Shown in pieces: positions 35,032 through 43,915 of a stretch of DNA of 61,634 bases. The notes beneath the pieces were generated by a model. It saw only the letters and a list, made by a program, of their open reading frames with translations. It ran no database searches and had not been told where the DNA came from. Position numbers and translations under genes: made by a program. Source of the stretch: Clostridiaceae bacterium (lineage in GTDB: Bacteria; Bacillota; Clostridia; Saccharofermentanales; Fastidiosipilaceae); contig JAAYOA010000103.1 of the NCBI GenBank assembly GCA_012520525.1, forward strand, positions 1-61,634, read 5' to 3'. Numbering within the stretch: the stretch's first letter is position 1; every line of letters begins with the position of its first letter.

Positions 35032-35093
35032 TATTTAAGTTACAGAATGGATCACCGGTGGGAAGCCACAATAAACAACAAAAGGAACTATCT

Positions 35094-36026
35094 ATGAAGA
35101 AACATAAAGATTTTATCAGTCTAAGTGATTTTAACCCTGCAGAAATCAGCGAATTATTAGATTTAGCCGATCAACTCAAAAAAGATCGTCAAGCTGGCAA
35201 ATGTGAGCCTATATTAAAGGGTAAGACGTTGGCTATGATCTTCGCTAAATCATCTACCCGAACCCGCATTTCATTTGAAGTTGGTATCCACGAACTCGGC
35301 GGCGTTGGTTTTTATTTAAATAGTAACGACATCCAGCTCGGTCGCGGCGAAACGGTGGCCGATACTGCTAGGGTTATGTCCCGCTACATTGACGGTATTA
35401 TGATTCGTACATATTCCCACAACAGCGTTATTGAATTGGCCAAGTACAGCACAGTTCCCATCATTAACGGTTTAACCGATCTGGAGCATCCTTGTCAGGT
35501 ACTCTGCGATCTTATGACTGTGCGGGAATTCAAAGGTCAACTCAAGGGACTAAAAATGGCTTATATTGGTGATGGCAATAATATGGCTAACTCCCTACTG
35601 CACGGTGCTGCACTAACAGGTATGCATATCGCCGTGGCTACGCCCCGAGGTTATGAATCCGATCCTGTCTGTGTCTCTCAAGCTCAAGACATCGCTGCTA
35701 CTACAGGTGCTAAAATTGAGACCATACACGACCCAGACGAAGCTATTAAAGACGCCGATGTTGTCTACACCGACACCTGGATCAGTATGGGACAGGAAGA
35801 TGAAAAGAAGGAACGAATGGCCGTCTTTAGCGGCTTTACAATCGACCGAACTATGATGAGTCAGGCCAAGAAAGACGCTATTTTTCTACACTGCCTGCCC
35901 GCCTACCGCGGTTACGAAATGACCGCCGAAGTGTTTGAAGGTCCCCACTCCGTCGTCTTCGATCAGGCAGAAAATCGTCTTCATGCCCAGAAAGCAATAA
36001 TGGTAAAACTAATGCAAGATGGTTAA
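35094..36026 (+). CDS. argF: Ornithine carbamoyltransferase
   Basis: 310 residues from the ATG at 35094 (MKKHKDF), which has AAAGGA 8 bases upstream. Carbamoyl-phosphate loop SSTRTRISFE (about 50), HPCQVLCDLMT (about 130), GDGNNMANSL and the ornithine-binding HCLPAYRGYEMT (about 263) are intact. It makes citrulline from ornithine and carbamoyl phosphate. The GxxG-HCLP form marks it as OTC rather than aspartate carbamoyltransferase. No argG or argH lies in the window. Confidence 0.96.
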   Translation: MKKHKDFISLSDFNPAEISELLDLADQLKKDRQAGKCEPILKGKTLAMIFAKSSTRTRISFEVGIHELGGVGFYLNSNDIQLGRGETVADTARVMSRYIDGIMIRTYSHNSVIELAKYSTVPIINGLTDLEHPCQVLCDLMTVREFKGQLKGLKMAYIGDGNNMANSLLHGAALTGMHIAVATPRGYESDPVCVSQAQDIAATTGAKIETIHDPDEAIKDADVVYTDTWISMGQEDEKKERMAVFSGFTIDRTMMSQAKKDAIFLHCLPAYRGYEMTAEVFEGPHSVVFDQAENRLHAQKAIMVKLMQDG

Positions 36027-36031
36027 AGGCA

Positions 36032-36553
36032 ATGATGAATAACCAAGCTAATGCAGCTCCTAATATTGGTGTTTTTATTGCCTCTCCCCAAGACTTGTCG
36101 TCAGTTATGACAGTCGTTCGAAAGGGTATGACCGAGTATGCTCAAAAGGCTAATATTCCCCAAGACGAAAATGGCATACCCCTGCTTGAAGCCCTGCACG
36201 AACCCAAAGCAGTCGTGCTTCAAGCCATTCGTGAAAATCGAGTGGTCATCGCCCGCTGCAATTGGAATATAGTCGGCACTCTGCGCCTCGATCCAGATCA
36301 GGAAACAGGCATTTGCTACCTGCGGCGCTTTGTCGTTCTCTCGAATATTCGCGGGCAAGGCGTTGGACATCTTATGTTTCAACGGGCTAATAAATATGCC
36401 AGTTCCTGGGGCAGCAAATCTATCCAACTCTATACTAATTATGACAACCGCCCTTTGATGAAATTTTACGAAAGTTTGGGCTTCCATGTCCTTTCAATTG
36501 ATCATAGTGGCACCTATCCGCGAGCTTTATTGACCTGCCCACTGGACAACTGA
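36032..36553 (+). CDS. GNAT-family N-acetyltransferase at the end of the arginine operon
   Basis: 173 residues; two ATG codons in tandem (36032, 36035), the second better spaced from AAAGG. GNAT fold with RRFVVLSNIRGQGVGHLMFQRA (acetyl-CoA loop RGQGVG, about 108-113) and QLYTNYDNRPLMKFYESLGF (about 132-151). It starts 5 bases after argF and ends at a terminator, so it is part of the operon. The acceptor is unknown. No argA or argJ is visible here, so N-acetylglutamate synthesis is a plausible role, but the family is too broad to decide. Confidence 0.85.
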   Translation: MMNNQANAAPNIGVFIASPQDLSSVMTVVRKGMTEYAQKANIPQDENGIPLLEALHEPKAVVLQAIRENRVVIARCNWNIVGTLRLDPDQETGICYLRRFVVLSNIRGQGVGHLMFQRANKYASSWGSKSIQLYTNYDNRPLMKFYESLGFHVLSIDHSGTYPRALLTCPLDN

Positions 36554-36608
36554 TGCGGCAGATCCTAATCCAAAATAATGGTGAGTGGTTAATTTAATTG
36601 CAATTAAC

Positions 36609-36642
36609 AAAGCCCAGCTAGATAGACTTAGCTGGGCTTTTA
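36609..36642 (+). terminator. Terminator of the arginine operon
   Basis: A 12-bp stem AAAGCCCAGCTA / TAGCTGGGCTTT (36609-36620 / 36629-36640) with an 8-base loop and a T run. It is 55 bases beyond the acetyltransferase stop. Confidence 0.9.
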
Positions 36643-36765
36643 AAATATAGCTTAATGATGAAGTTATTCTACAGATAAATCGTATTGGTAAAATACTCTT
36701 ACTGGGTTGTGGTGTTTTAAAATGAATGACATTTCAAAGTGTGTCACAGCACCCTTCGATTAATC

Positions 36766-37965
36766 TTAAAGACCGCTGTCTAAAATATCACTGTGTATGT
36801 CGATGATTCGACCTCCATCCACATAGACCCTGGGCATCCGCTTGCCTACCGTAGACATCACTTCGTAAGTAATCGTTAGATGCCAGTCTGCCAACTCTTC
36901 CATAGCGATAAACTCCTGTCTGTCGCCATAATTTTGACTGCCACAGAGGACAACCTCGTCCCCGATCTCCACAGTTTCGGGAATATCAGTCACATCCATC
37001 ATACAGGCATCCATACAGATATTCCCCACTACTGGTACTCGCATCCCGTGAATCAACGCCTCAGCCTTGCCACTCATCACACGGCTATAACCATCGGCAT
37101 AGCCGATGGGCACTGTGGCAAGCGTCCTTTCACTGGGTGCAATATAACGACGGTTATAACTGACCGCAGTACCTGCTGGTATATGTTTAACCATAATGAC
37201 GTTGCTCTTGATACTCATTGCCGGACGAAACTGGTCAACAAATGATTCACAGAAATCTGGCAAAATGCCATACGTCACGATACCAGCCCGCACCATATCC
37301 AAATGATACTCCGGATAGCGCATAAGAGCAGCACTGTTACAGCAGTGTTTTATCGGTATGTAAATGCCTTCACTCTCTAACTCATTGCAGATCCCCATAA
37401 ATCGTTGCGCCTGCTTGTCAAAGAATATACGATCTGCCTCGTCGGCCGTAGAAAAGTGGGTGAAAATCCCCTCTATAAAAACATTTTTCAAGGCATGAAT
37501 CTTTTCGATCTCTTCAACACTGGAAAATCCCGATGTAAATCCAATCCTACTCATGCCAGTATCCACCTTGATATGTACCGATGGATATGCCTTGAGTCGT
37601 TGCCCCGCCGCCTCTAACGCATCAATTAAATCCCAAGTATAGACAGTCTGGGTCACCCGATAACGAATGATTTCTTCTGCTCGACGAGGATCGGTATAAC
37701 TCAAAATAAGAATAGGTGCCGTAATCCCACTTTTGCGCAAGGCGATGGCTTCATCCAAAAGGGACACAGCTAGCCGGGTAAATCCATTATTTAACAAGAC
37801 TGGCGCCACTTCGCAAGCCCCGTGACCATAGGCATCAGCTTTGACGATTCCCATTATTTCACAGGTCGGTCCGGTCAATGCCTTGATTTGACGGGCGTTG
37901 TGAGCCAGAGCAGATAAATCGATCTCCGTCCAAGATCGATTTATGACATAGTTCTTGTCAATCAT
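36766..37965 (-). CDS. alr: Alanine racemase
   Basis: 399 residues. PLP lysine in GIVKADAYGHGACEVA (Lys about 43), KVDTGMSRIGF (about 133), CCNSAALMRYPEYHLDMVRAGIVTYG (about 207-232), the catalytic Tyr region AVSYNRRYIA (about 269) and GNICMDACMMDVT (about 316). It makes D-alanine for peptidoglycan in the cytoplasm. The gene lies 18 bases after the NAD(P)HX repair gene on the same strand. That alr-nnr pairing is common in Bacillota. Confidence 0.97.
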   Translation of the reverse strand: MIDKNYVINRSWTEIDLSALAHNARQIKALTGPTCEIMGIVKADAYGHGACEVAPVLLNNGFTRLAVSLLDEAIALRKSGITAPILILSYTDPRRAEEIIRYRVTQTVYTWDLIDALEAAGQRLKAYPSVHIKVDTGMSRIGFTSGFSSVEEIEKIHALKNVFIEGIFTHFSTADEADRIFFDKQAQRFMGICNELESEGIYIPIKHCCNSAALMRYPEYHLDMVRAGIVTYGILPDFCESFVDQFRPAMSIKSNVIMVKHIPAGTAVSYNRRYIAPSERTLATVPIGYADGYSRVMSGKAEALIHGMRVPVVGNICMDACMMDVTDIPETVEIGDEVVLCGSQNYGDRQEFIAMEELADWHLTITYEVMSTVGKRMPRVYVDGGRIIDIHSDILDSGL

Positions 37966-37983
37966 AAATAATCAGCTTCTTCC

Positions 37984-39558
37984 TCACCATTCATTGACTC
38001 TAAATGCCATGCCGATATAATCCGGCAGGTTGGCGATATCCATCGCCCGGGCACCCACCGCTTCACTCATCAAGTCGCCAGCTAGACCATGCAGATAAAC
38101 CGCTCCGCAGACCGCCTCTGTCAGAGGTAATTGCTGAGCCAGGAGTCCAGTCATGAGACCGGCTAGCACATCCCCTGATCCCCCTCTAGCAAGTCCGTGA
38201 TTGCCAGTGGTATTAATCCAGGTTGAACGCTCGGCCTGAATACATTCGGGGATCGCAACGATTGTGCCTGCTCCTTTGAGTACAATTACGGCGTGCCAGC
38301 GATCCGCCAAATCCCGAGCCGCCTTGATACGACCCTCAGGAAAACTCTTAGCTTCAGGATAAAGGCGATAAAACTCGCCGGGATGGGGCGTCAAAATAGC
38401 CGGCTCCAACTTGCGCACTGTGCGAGCAGACAACTCCGCCTGCAGATCTTCGCTATCGGCCAGCACCGTTAAAGCATCGGCATCAACGACTACCCTTTGG
38501 GCGTGGCGCAAACTCTGCTCCAACAATAAACCTGTTTCTTGGTTGACACCACATCCAGGTCCGATTAGAACTGCCTCTCTGATCATACACTGTTCTTTAA
38601 AATCGAGAATCAAATCGTGAGTGTCCACTGGACGAGGTCTAATTAAAGCCGCCGGCGAGGCTGTAGAAATCCCCGGATAGAGATCTTCCGGCACCAACCA
38701 GGTGACTAGACCACAGCCCGAAACAAGGGCACTGCGACAACTCAAAATCCCCGCTCCGGCAAACCCCCGAGAACCAGCACAGAGCAGAGCATGACCAAAG
38801 GTACCTTTGTGACCCTCGTCAGCTCGTTTAGGACACCAGCTGCGCACGTCGGACTGATCAATCACTTTGGGACCGGCATCTACCAAACCGCGATAGACTC
38901 GATCTACAAAGTCTGCTGGAATACCAATATCTTCAATCAAAATATGACCGGCGTTAGCCCGCCCTGGATAACTTAATAAACCCGGTTTAGGATAAATAAA
39001 CGTTACAGTGTGAGTTGCTCGGATGGCTCCTTCTGCAACTAAACCCGTATTCCCATCCACTCCAGATGGCACATCTACAGCAACAACTTTAGCTTGATAT
39101 TTTTCCCTAGCCTGTTCAATTTCGCTAAATAATTTGACCAAAGCTGGAGCTAAAGGGCGACCACACTTAAATCCCGTACCATACACACAATCGACAATCA
39201 GACCGGGTTGAGCACGATATACCTCCGCAGGATAAACTGGAATATTAAGCCCAAACACTGCTTGCCGATTAATGGCACTGTCTCCCACCTCAGGAAAATC
39301 TGACGGCGCACACGTCTCAAAAATCCGCACCTCATAGCCATCTGCCCGCAACAGACGGGCTAGAGCATAGCCGTCGCCTCCGTTATTGCCTTTGCCCGTT
39401 ATGATGTCAATCGGCACATTCGTATTTTCAACTAATTGTCGGCAATGCTTCGCGACGGAAGTGGCAGCCTGCTCCATGAGAAGCAAAGTAGGTATGCCTG
39501 CTAACTCTGCGGCATCCCGATCCACCGCACGCTGTTGATCCCTTCCCATTGTGCGCAT
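37984..39558 (-). CDS. nnr: Bifunctional NAD(P)HX epimerase/dehydratase
   Basis: 524 residues. The N-terminal YjeF_N epimerase domain (about 1-215) has MEQAATSVAKHC, GKGNNGGDGYALARLL, CVYGTGF and VAVDVPSGVDGNTG. The C-terminal ADP-dependent dehydratase domain (about 235-520) has HKGTFGHALLCAGSRGFAGA, LIGPGCGVNQETG, ILTPHPGEFYRLY and NHGLARGGSGDVLAGLMTG. It repairs hydrated NADH and NADPH. AAGGAGG lies before the ATG at 39558. It is the first gene of the pair with alr. Confidence 0.96.
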   Translation of the reverse strand: MRTMGRDQQRAVDRDAAELAGIPTLLLMEQAATSVAKHCRQLVENTNVPIDIITGKGNNGGDGYALARLLRADGYEVRIFETCAPSDFPEVGDSAINRQAVFGLNIPVYPAEVYRAQPGLIVDCVYGTGFKCGRPLAPALVKLFSEIEQAREKYQAKVVAVDVPSGVDGNTGLVAEGAIRATHTVTFIYPKPGLLSYPGRANAGHILIEDIGIPADFVDRVYRGLVDAGPKVIDQSDVRSWCPKRADEGHKGTFGHALLCAGSRGFAGAGILSCRSALVSGCGLVTWLVPEDLYPGISTASPAALIRPRPVDTHDLILDFKEQCMIREAVLIGPGCGVNQETGLLLEQSLRHAQRVVVDADALTVLADSEDLQAELSARTVRKLEPAILTPHPGEFYRLYPEAKSFPEGRIKAARDLADRWHAVIVLKGAGTIVAIPECIQAERSTWINTTGNHGLARGGSGDVLAGLMTGLLAQQLPLTEAVCGAVYLHGLAGDLMSEAVGARAMDIANLPDYIGMAFRVNEW

Positions 39559-39676
39559 AAGCGACCTCCTTATCTTTACAGCAGCGATATTTATTCGCCG
39601 TTGGATAACTCTCTTTTATAGTAAACTGCTAAATAACCAATAAACAAATGAATTTCTCGACTTCCCCTATTGGAAA

Positions 39677-40579
39677 ATGATTAAATTCAGTTCTATTAGT
39701 ATAATACAAGACATGATTAAAAAAGATGAACAAAATAATTTGACTAAGTCTTTTGACCGTTTCGAATGTGGCCTGCTGCCTTGGACAAAGATTGTTTTGG
39801 ATCAAACCTATCCCTTAACGGAATACAACGAAACAGTTGCTCCAGGTGAACAGAGCACCAGTCATCCCGACATTTTACAGTCAGTGCCAGCCATTAAACG
39901 GCTGGTACTCTGTAGTGAGTCACCGCGTCGCCAGGAATTATTGAGATTGTGCGGCTGGCCATTTTCCACATCCGGACAGGCTCTCGATGAGAATAACTTA
40001 ATTACAGCCATCCATAATGCCGGTCTCGCCACAGCCCCCGCCGGCACTCTGACACCTGTTGTCATTGCCACTCAGACTTGTCTCGCCCTCGCAGCCGCCA
40101 AAGCACGAGCCGCCTATTTAAACGATCAAAATGAGAGCGGTAGAGAAAATATACCTGCCACAATCTACATCGGCTCCGATACTTTTATCTGGTTTGAAAA
40201 TCGCATCATAGGCAAACCCCTCGATGACAACGATGCCCGTTCTATGCTCCATTCCTTGTCAGGCAAGCAACACCAAGTCTTTACTGCAGTGAGCATTTTA
40301 AATATCCAAACAAACAAAAAGAGTCCTGAAGAATATACCTTTCTGGACGCAGCTTGGGTCACCTTCCAACCCCTCGACGATCTACAGAGACAAGTGATCG
40401 ACCTCTATATTGCCACAGGTTCTCCCTTGGACAAGGCAGGAGCCTACGGCATTCAAGACGCTGGCAGTTTACTTGTTCAAAGTATACAAGGCGATTACTA
40501 CACCATCATGGGACTCCCTGTTACCCGCCTGTATCGTCAGTTATATCCACTGATGGAACAGACACCTAATTTAAATTAA
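39677..40579 (+). CDS. maf: Maf-family nucleotide pyrophosphatase with N-terminal extension
   Basis: 300 residues against about 190 usual. Maf core from about residue 74: LVLCSESPRRQELLRLCGW, IYIGSDTFIWFENRIIGKP, SGKQHQVFTAVSI and GSPLDKAGAYGIQ. The usual GADT appears as GSDT. The first 70 residues have no recognised motif and no good ribosome-binding site precedes them. TATAAT at 39699-39704 lies inside the frame, so the true start may be the ATG at 39713 or a later non-ATG codon. Maf enzymes hydrolyse modified or non-canonical NTPs; some act in septum control. Confidence 0.9.
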   Translation: MIKFSSISIIQDMIKKDEQNNLTKSFDRFECGLLPWTKIVLDQTYPLTEYNETVAPGEQSTSHPDILQSVPAIKRLVLCSESPRRQELLRLCGWPFSTSGQALDENNLITAIHNAGLATAPAGTLTPVVIATQTCLALAAAKARAAYLNDQNESGRENIPATIYIGSDTFIWFENRIIGKPLDDNDARSMLHSLSGKQHQVFTAVSILNIQTNKKSPEEYTFLDAAWVTFQPLDDLQRQVIDLYIATGSPLDKAGAYGIQDAGSLLVQSIQGDYYTIMGLPVTRLYRQLYPLMEQTPNLN

Positions 40580-40633
40580 CCGGCAACTACGGGTTGTGCC
40601 TTTAAATGTAACACTCCACAAAAGCATTTAAAA

Positions 40634-40663
40634 TTGCCATGCGGTTCAAATGAGGCATGGCAA
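40634..40663 (-). terminator. Terminator of the metA-trx transcript
   Basis: A 9-bp stem TTGCCATGC / GCATGGCAA with a 12-base loop; on the minus strand the right arm is followed by TTTTAAA. It lies between the convergent Maf and thioredoxin genes. Confidence 0.65.
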
Positions 40664-40752
40664 TAGATTGAGACTTTTCTATATAATCGTCCGAAGCGAT
40701 CAATTTTGGACGAATGCAAGCGATCTCATAGTGGTTAATTAGTTAGGTCCGC

Positions 40753-41088
40753 TTACCTCGCAATGCCACGGCTTTGGCGACTATTCAACCATTCCGATAA
40801 TTCGTCATAAGTAAACGTGCCTTGGTAGCGATCGACAATTTTCCCATTTTTAAAAAAGACATAGACAGGTAATTCCCTCAGCCCCAGTTCCATAGACAAT
40901 TCCAACATATCGTCTATGTCCACTAGACCAACGGCAAGATCTTCCGGCTCCTCAGACGCCAGGCGGATGACACTTGGAATAGCAACGCGGCAAGCACCAC
41001 ACCACGTCGTCCAAAACAAAACCAGCGCTTCTCCCGGACTATTCAAAACATATTCCCTAAAATCCTTTTCAGACCACTGATATTCCAT
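40753..41088 (-). CDS. Thioredoxin-like protein with WCGAC active site
   Basis: 111 residues, single thioredoxin domain. VLFWTTWCGACRVAIPSV contains the redox pair CGAC (about 30-33) in place of the usual CGPC, which should shift its redox potential. VGLVDIDDMLEL and the cis-proline LPVYVFFKNGK follow. No signal peptide, so cytoplasmic. It lies 67 bases after metA on the same strand and is probably co-transcribed. A general thiol-disulfide role is expected; partners are unknown. Confidence 0.9.
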   Translation of the reverse strand: MEYQWSEKDFREYVLNSPGEALVLFWTTWCGACRVAIPSVIRLASEEPEDLAVGLVDIDDMLELSMELGLRELPVYVFFKNGKIVDRYQGTFTYDELSEWLNSRQSRGIAR

Positions 41089-41155
41089 ATACTTCCCCCA
41101 CTTTACTCATCGCGACTCCATCCATTTTGATAAAGCAGAATCACTATACCTTCTA

Positions 41156-42085
41156 TTATTTCCGATGTTTAATTTCATCAATATTAAAAGGTGTTTCTTG
41201 ATAGACATAATAGTTTAGCCAGTTGGCAAACATCAAGTAGGCTGAACTGCGCCACCGCATGATCGGCTCTTTAGTTGGATCGTCATTGGGATAATAATTC
41301 TTGGGCACGTGAATCGGCAGACCCTTGGCAACATCTCGATCATATTCATGTTTCAATGTAAGTGGATCATATTCCACGTGACCTGTGACAAAAAACTGTC
41401 TTCCTTCGTGGTCTGACACTGCGAAAACCCCCGATTCCTCGGACATTGACAATAACCGCAACTTAGGATTCTTGAGAATATCGACAGGTCGCACCTCGGT
41501 ATAACGAGAGTGAGGCACGTAGAAGACATCGTCAAATCCACGGAACAGTTTAACAGGATGATTCCAGGTAATATGGTGGGGGAACACCCCAAACATCTTT
41601 TTCTCTAAAGCATACTTGGGCACACCGAAATGATAATAAAGACCCGCTTGGGCACCCCAACAGACGTGCATTGTCGAATAGACATGGGTCTTTGCCCATT
41701 CCATAATTTCACAGATTTCTTCCCAGTAAGCCACGTCTTCGAAGCGCATCAACTCCACCGGCGCACCAGTAATAATCATGCCGTCAAACGTCCGTTCCTT
41801 GATTTCGTCAAAAGTCCGGTAGTATCGTGCTAAATGAGAAGGTGACGTATGGGTCGGTTTATAGGACGCAGTGTACAAAAGGTGAGGTTCAACTTGCAAC
41901 GGCGTATTTCCCAGCAGACGGAAAAATTGAGTTTCCGTCGTCACCTTCGTAGGCATTAAATTCAACATCAAAATATGAAGCGGTCGGATATCCTGATGAA
42001 AAGCCCGTTCAGCCGGCATATAGAATATTGCTTCACGTTCAAATACTTCGACGGCCGGCAACCCTTCCGGCAATTTAATTGGCAT
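41156..42085 (-). CDS. metA: Homoserine O-acetyltransferase (MetA-type)
   Basis: 309 residues. MetA family motifs: [64 protein letters not shown] with catalytic Cys (about 142), VPHSRYTEV and [10 protein letters not shown] with catalytic His and Glu. The residue equivalent to E. coli Gly111 is glutamate (TGAPVE), which in characterized MetA proteins selects acetyl-CoA over succinyl-CoA. It activates homoserine for methionine synthesis. A thioredoxin-like gene follows. Confidence 0.94.
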   Translation of the reverse strand: MPIKLPEGLPAVEVFEREAIFYMPAERAFHQDIRPLHILMLNLMPTKVTTETQFFRLLGNTPLQVEPHLLYTASYKPTHTSPSHLARYYRTFDEIKERTFDGMIITGAPVELMRFEDVAYWEEICEIMEWAKTHVYSTMHVCWGAQAGLYYHFGVPKYALEKKMFGVFPHHITWNHPVKLFRGFDDVFYVPHSRYTEVRPVDILKNPKLRLLSMSEESGVFAVSDHEGRQFFVTGHVEYDPLTLKHEYDRDVAKGLPIHVPKNYYPNDDPTKEPIMRWRSSAYLMFANWLNYYVYQETPFNIDEIKHRK

Positions 42086-42474
42086 ATACGCTAATTCCCT
42101 TCAATTTTTCTCTCATCTATCCGCGCATTGTATTGAATTATAAATTGAAACAATTCACAGGAGATATCACTGTAGACCGTTCTCCATGGTTCAATCGCGG
42201 AGTCACTCAGAAGCAACCGAAAGACCAGTTAACCACAAGTGTTCAAGCAATCCCTTTTACTAAGATACAAATAGTCCACACAAAGCGATAAAAGAAATCC
42301 GTTCGCTGTAGCACAAGACAACACTGCTTCCAAGTATTCTAGCTATTTATGATTGAGAAAATTCTATCACAAAATACAACACTTTATTTTTTCAAGAACT
42401 ATCCCCGACACAATTCGCTCAATTTACCGAACCAACTTCGCCGCTGTGGATGGTAAATCTTAGTGAAAGGTTCG
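42086..42474. other. Intergenic region between the 4HbD-like gene and metA
   Basis: No gene and no SAM riboswitch or T-box pattern recognised in front of metA. A weak 7-bp inverted repeat ATTTACC / GGTAAAT (42422-42428 / 42452-42458) just after the dehydrogenase stop might help end its transcript. Otherwise nothing seen. Confidence 0.5.
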
Positions 42475-43596
42475 TCAGCGATCCAGACAGCTGCGATAAA
42501 TTGCAATCATATCTTCCTTGCTCAACTCACAGTAATTATTTGACAGTAGCCGCTGTTGACCCTCTACGACCCCATCGACAAACATCTCTAGTTCGTCGGT
42601 TTGAACTCCATATGACGAAAGAGGGCGTCGCTCGAAAATTTGATTCAAAAGTGCAAAAAATTGATCCCAAATCCCCGCCGTCGACTCGGTCTCAAAGGCT
42701 CTAGCTAGCACCACTTCTAAATCCTGGATCCCTCCTTCTGGCTGTAGTTCCAGATACTTACGGATAACCCCTTCAAACATAAGTAAGTTTGCCTCCCCGT
42801 GGGCGATATGATATTTACCGCTCAAAGGATAACTGAGGGCATGCACGGCCGCGCAACCCGCATTACCAAAAGCAATTCCCCCATAGTTACTGGCTCGCAA
42901 AAAGTCGGCACTATGTCGAACCCAAGTCTCCTGTCCTTCGAAAACCACCTTACGATAACACCGGGTAATAAGATCTATGGCTTGGACTGAATACATCTGG
43001 GAGTAGGCGCTCGCCTTAGGCGAAAGAAAGGACTCTACACTGTGAACCATTGCATCTACCGAACTTGTTGCAAAAAAGCGGTAGGGCAGATTCTGGATCA
43101 ATTCAGGGATAAGTACTGCAAAATCGGGGAACATATCATCTAGAGCAAGTCCCTTCTTGGTATTTAGTCTTACAAGAGCTGTGACAGACACATTCGTCAC
43201 TTCGGTACCAGTGCCACAGGTGGTTGGTACAGCGATTAAACTCCTGGCTTTATGGGCTTCACAGCGACCCATAAAAATATCCTCTGTACTGCCTTGGCTA
43301 TCCAACATAAGAACTTTCGCTATGTCAATAACAGTACCGCCTCCAATGGCGATAATGCGTTCAATCCCCTCAGGTAATTCTCTTCGCACTGCATCAATCA
43401 TTGCGTCCGTCGGTTCTCCGACACCATATTTTTTAGGCGAAATAAGAAAGCAGGAAAGTCCCAGCGGTTCGACAAAGGTCTTATAAATTGTATCGTTCGC
43501 TAGTATTAGATCACTTTTTCCTAAATTGACCTCTGCTGCAAACTCTTTAAACGAATCGTATTCCTGGATCGTTGGGTGAATGGCAAAAGTTTTCAT
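42475..43596 (-). CDS. 4-hydroxybutyrate dehydrogenase-like iron-containing alcohol dehydrogenase
   Basis: 373 residues, type III iron-dependent ADH. IAIGGGTVIDIAKVL (NAD loop, about 83-97), VPTTCGTGTEVTNVSVTAL, SSVDAMVHSVESFLSPKASAYS and the metal histidines in ALSYPLSGKYHIAHGEANLLMF are present. The phrases GEPTDAMID, PYRFFATSSVDA and GVVEGQQRLLSNNY match clostridial 4-hydroxybutyrate dehydrogenase as I remember it, better than butanol dehydrogenases. That enzyme interconverts succinate semialdehyde and 4-hydroxybutyrate. No CoA-transferase or dehydratase genes of that pathway are near, so the assignment rests on sequence alone. Confidence 0.85.
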   Translation of the reverse strand: MKTFAIHPTIQEYDSFKEFAAEVNLGKSDLILANDTIYKTFVEPLGLSCFLISPKKYGVGEPTDAMIDAVRRELPEGIERIIAIGGGTVIDIAKVLMLDSQGSTEDIFMGRCEAHKARSLIAVPTTCGTGTEVTNVSVTALVRLNTKKGLALDDMFPDFAVLIPELIQNLPYRFFATSSVDAMVHSVESFLSPKASAYSQMYSVQAIDLITRCYRKVVFEGQETWVRHSADFLRASNYGGIAFGNAGCAAVHALSYPLSGKYHIAHGEANLLMFEGVIRKYLELQPEGGIQDLEVVLARAFETESTAGIWDQFFALLNQIFERRPLSSYGVQTDELEMFVDGVVEGQQRLLSNNYCELSKEDMIAIYRSCLDR

Positions 43597-43831
43597 ACTA
43601 TACTCCTCAAATATTAAATCAGACTGTTAACTTAATTTTGTCCTTTTATCTAAAAACTATTCTATAATCACTTGTTCATTATTCGTTGGAATAATAGACC
43701 TCTTGAATAGTATAGACATTTTTTTGGTCTGTGTCGGCAACTGGCAGATTTTCTGACCTTGAATTTTACTTTAAAACTATTTATTTAGGTGTTGCAAATG
43801 GGAGTATCAACCAGCGGTTCCAAAACAGGCA

Positions 43832-43854
43832 GAGCCCATACAATGTATGGGCTC
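43832..43854 (-). terminator. Hairpin terminator of the sugar-binding lipoprotein gene
   Basis: A perfect 10-bp stem GAGCCCATAC / GTATGGGCTC with a 3-base loop, 62 bases beyond the stop. The rest of 43597-43915 is spacer; no other element was recognised. Confidence 0.65.
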
Positions 43855-43915
43855 CAGTACATAGATAAAACTGCGTTGGTCTTAAGTCCTCTCTGTTTAG
43901 AGATTTCTTTATTTT

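Noticed and set aside
42086-42300. SAM riboswitch or T-box before metA
   Set aside because: No characteristic core sequences of either class could be found in the minus-strand leader.
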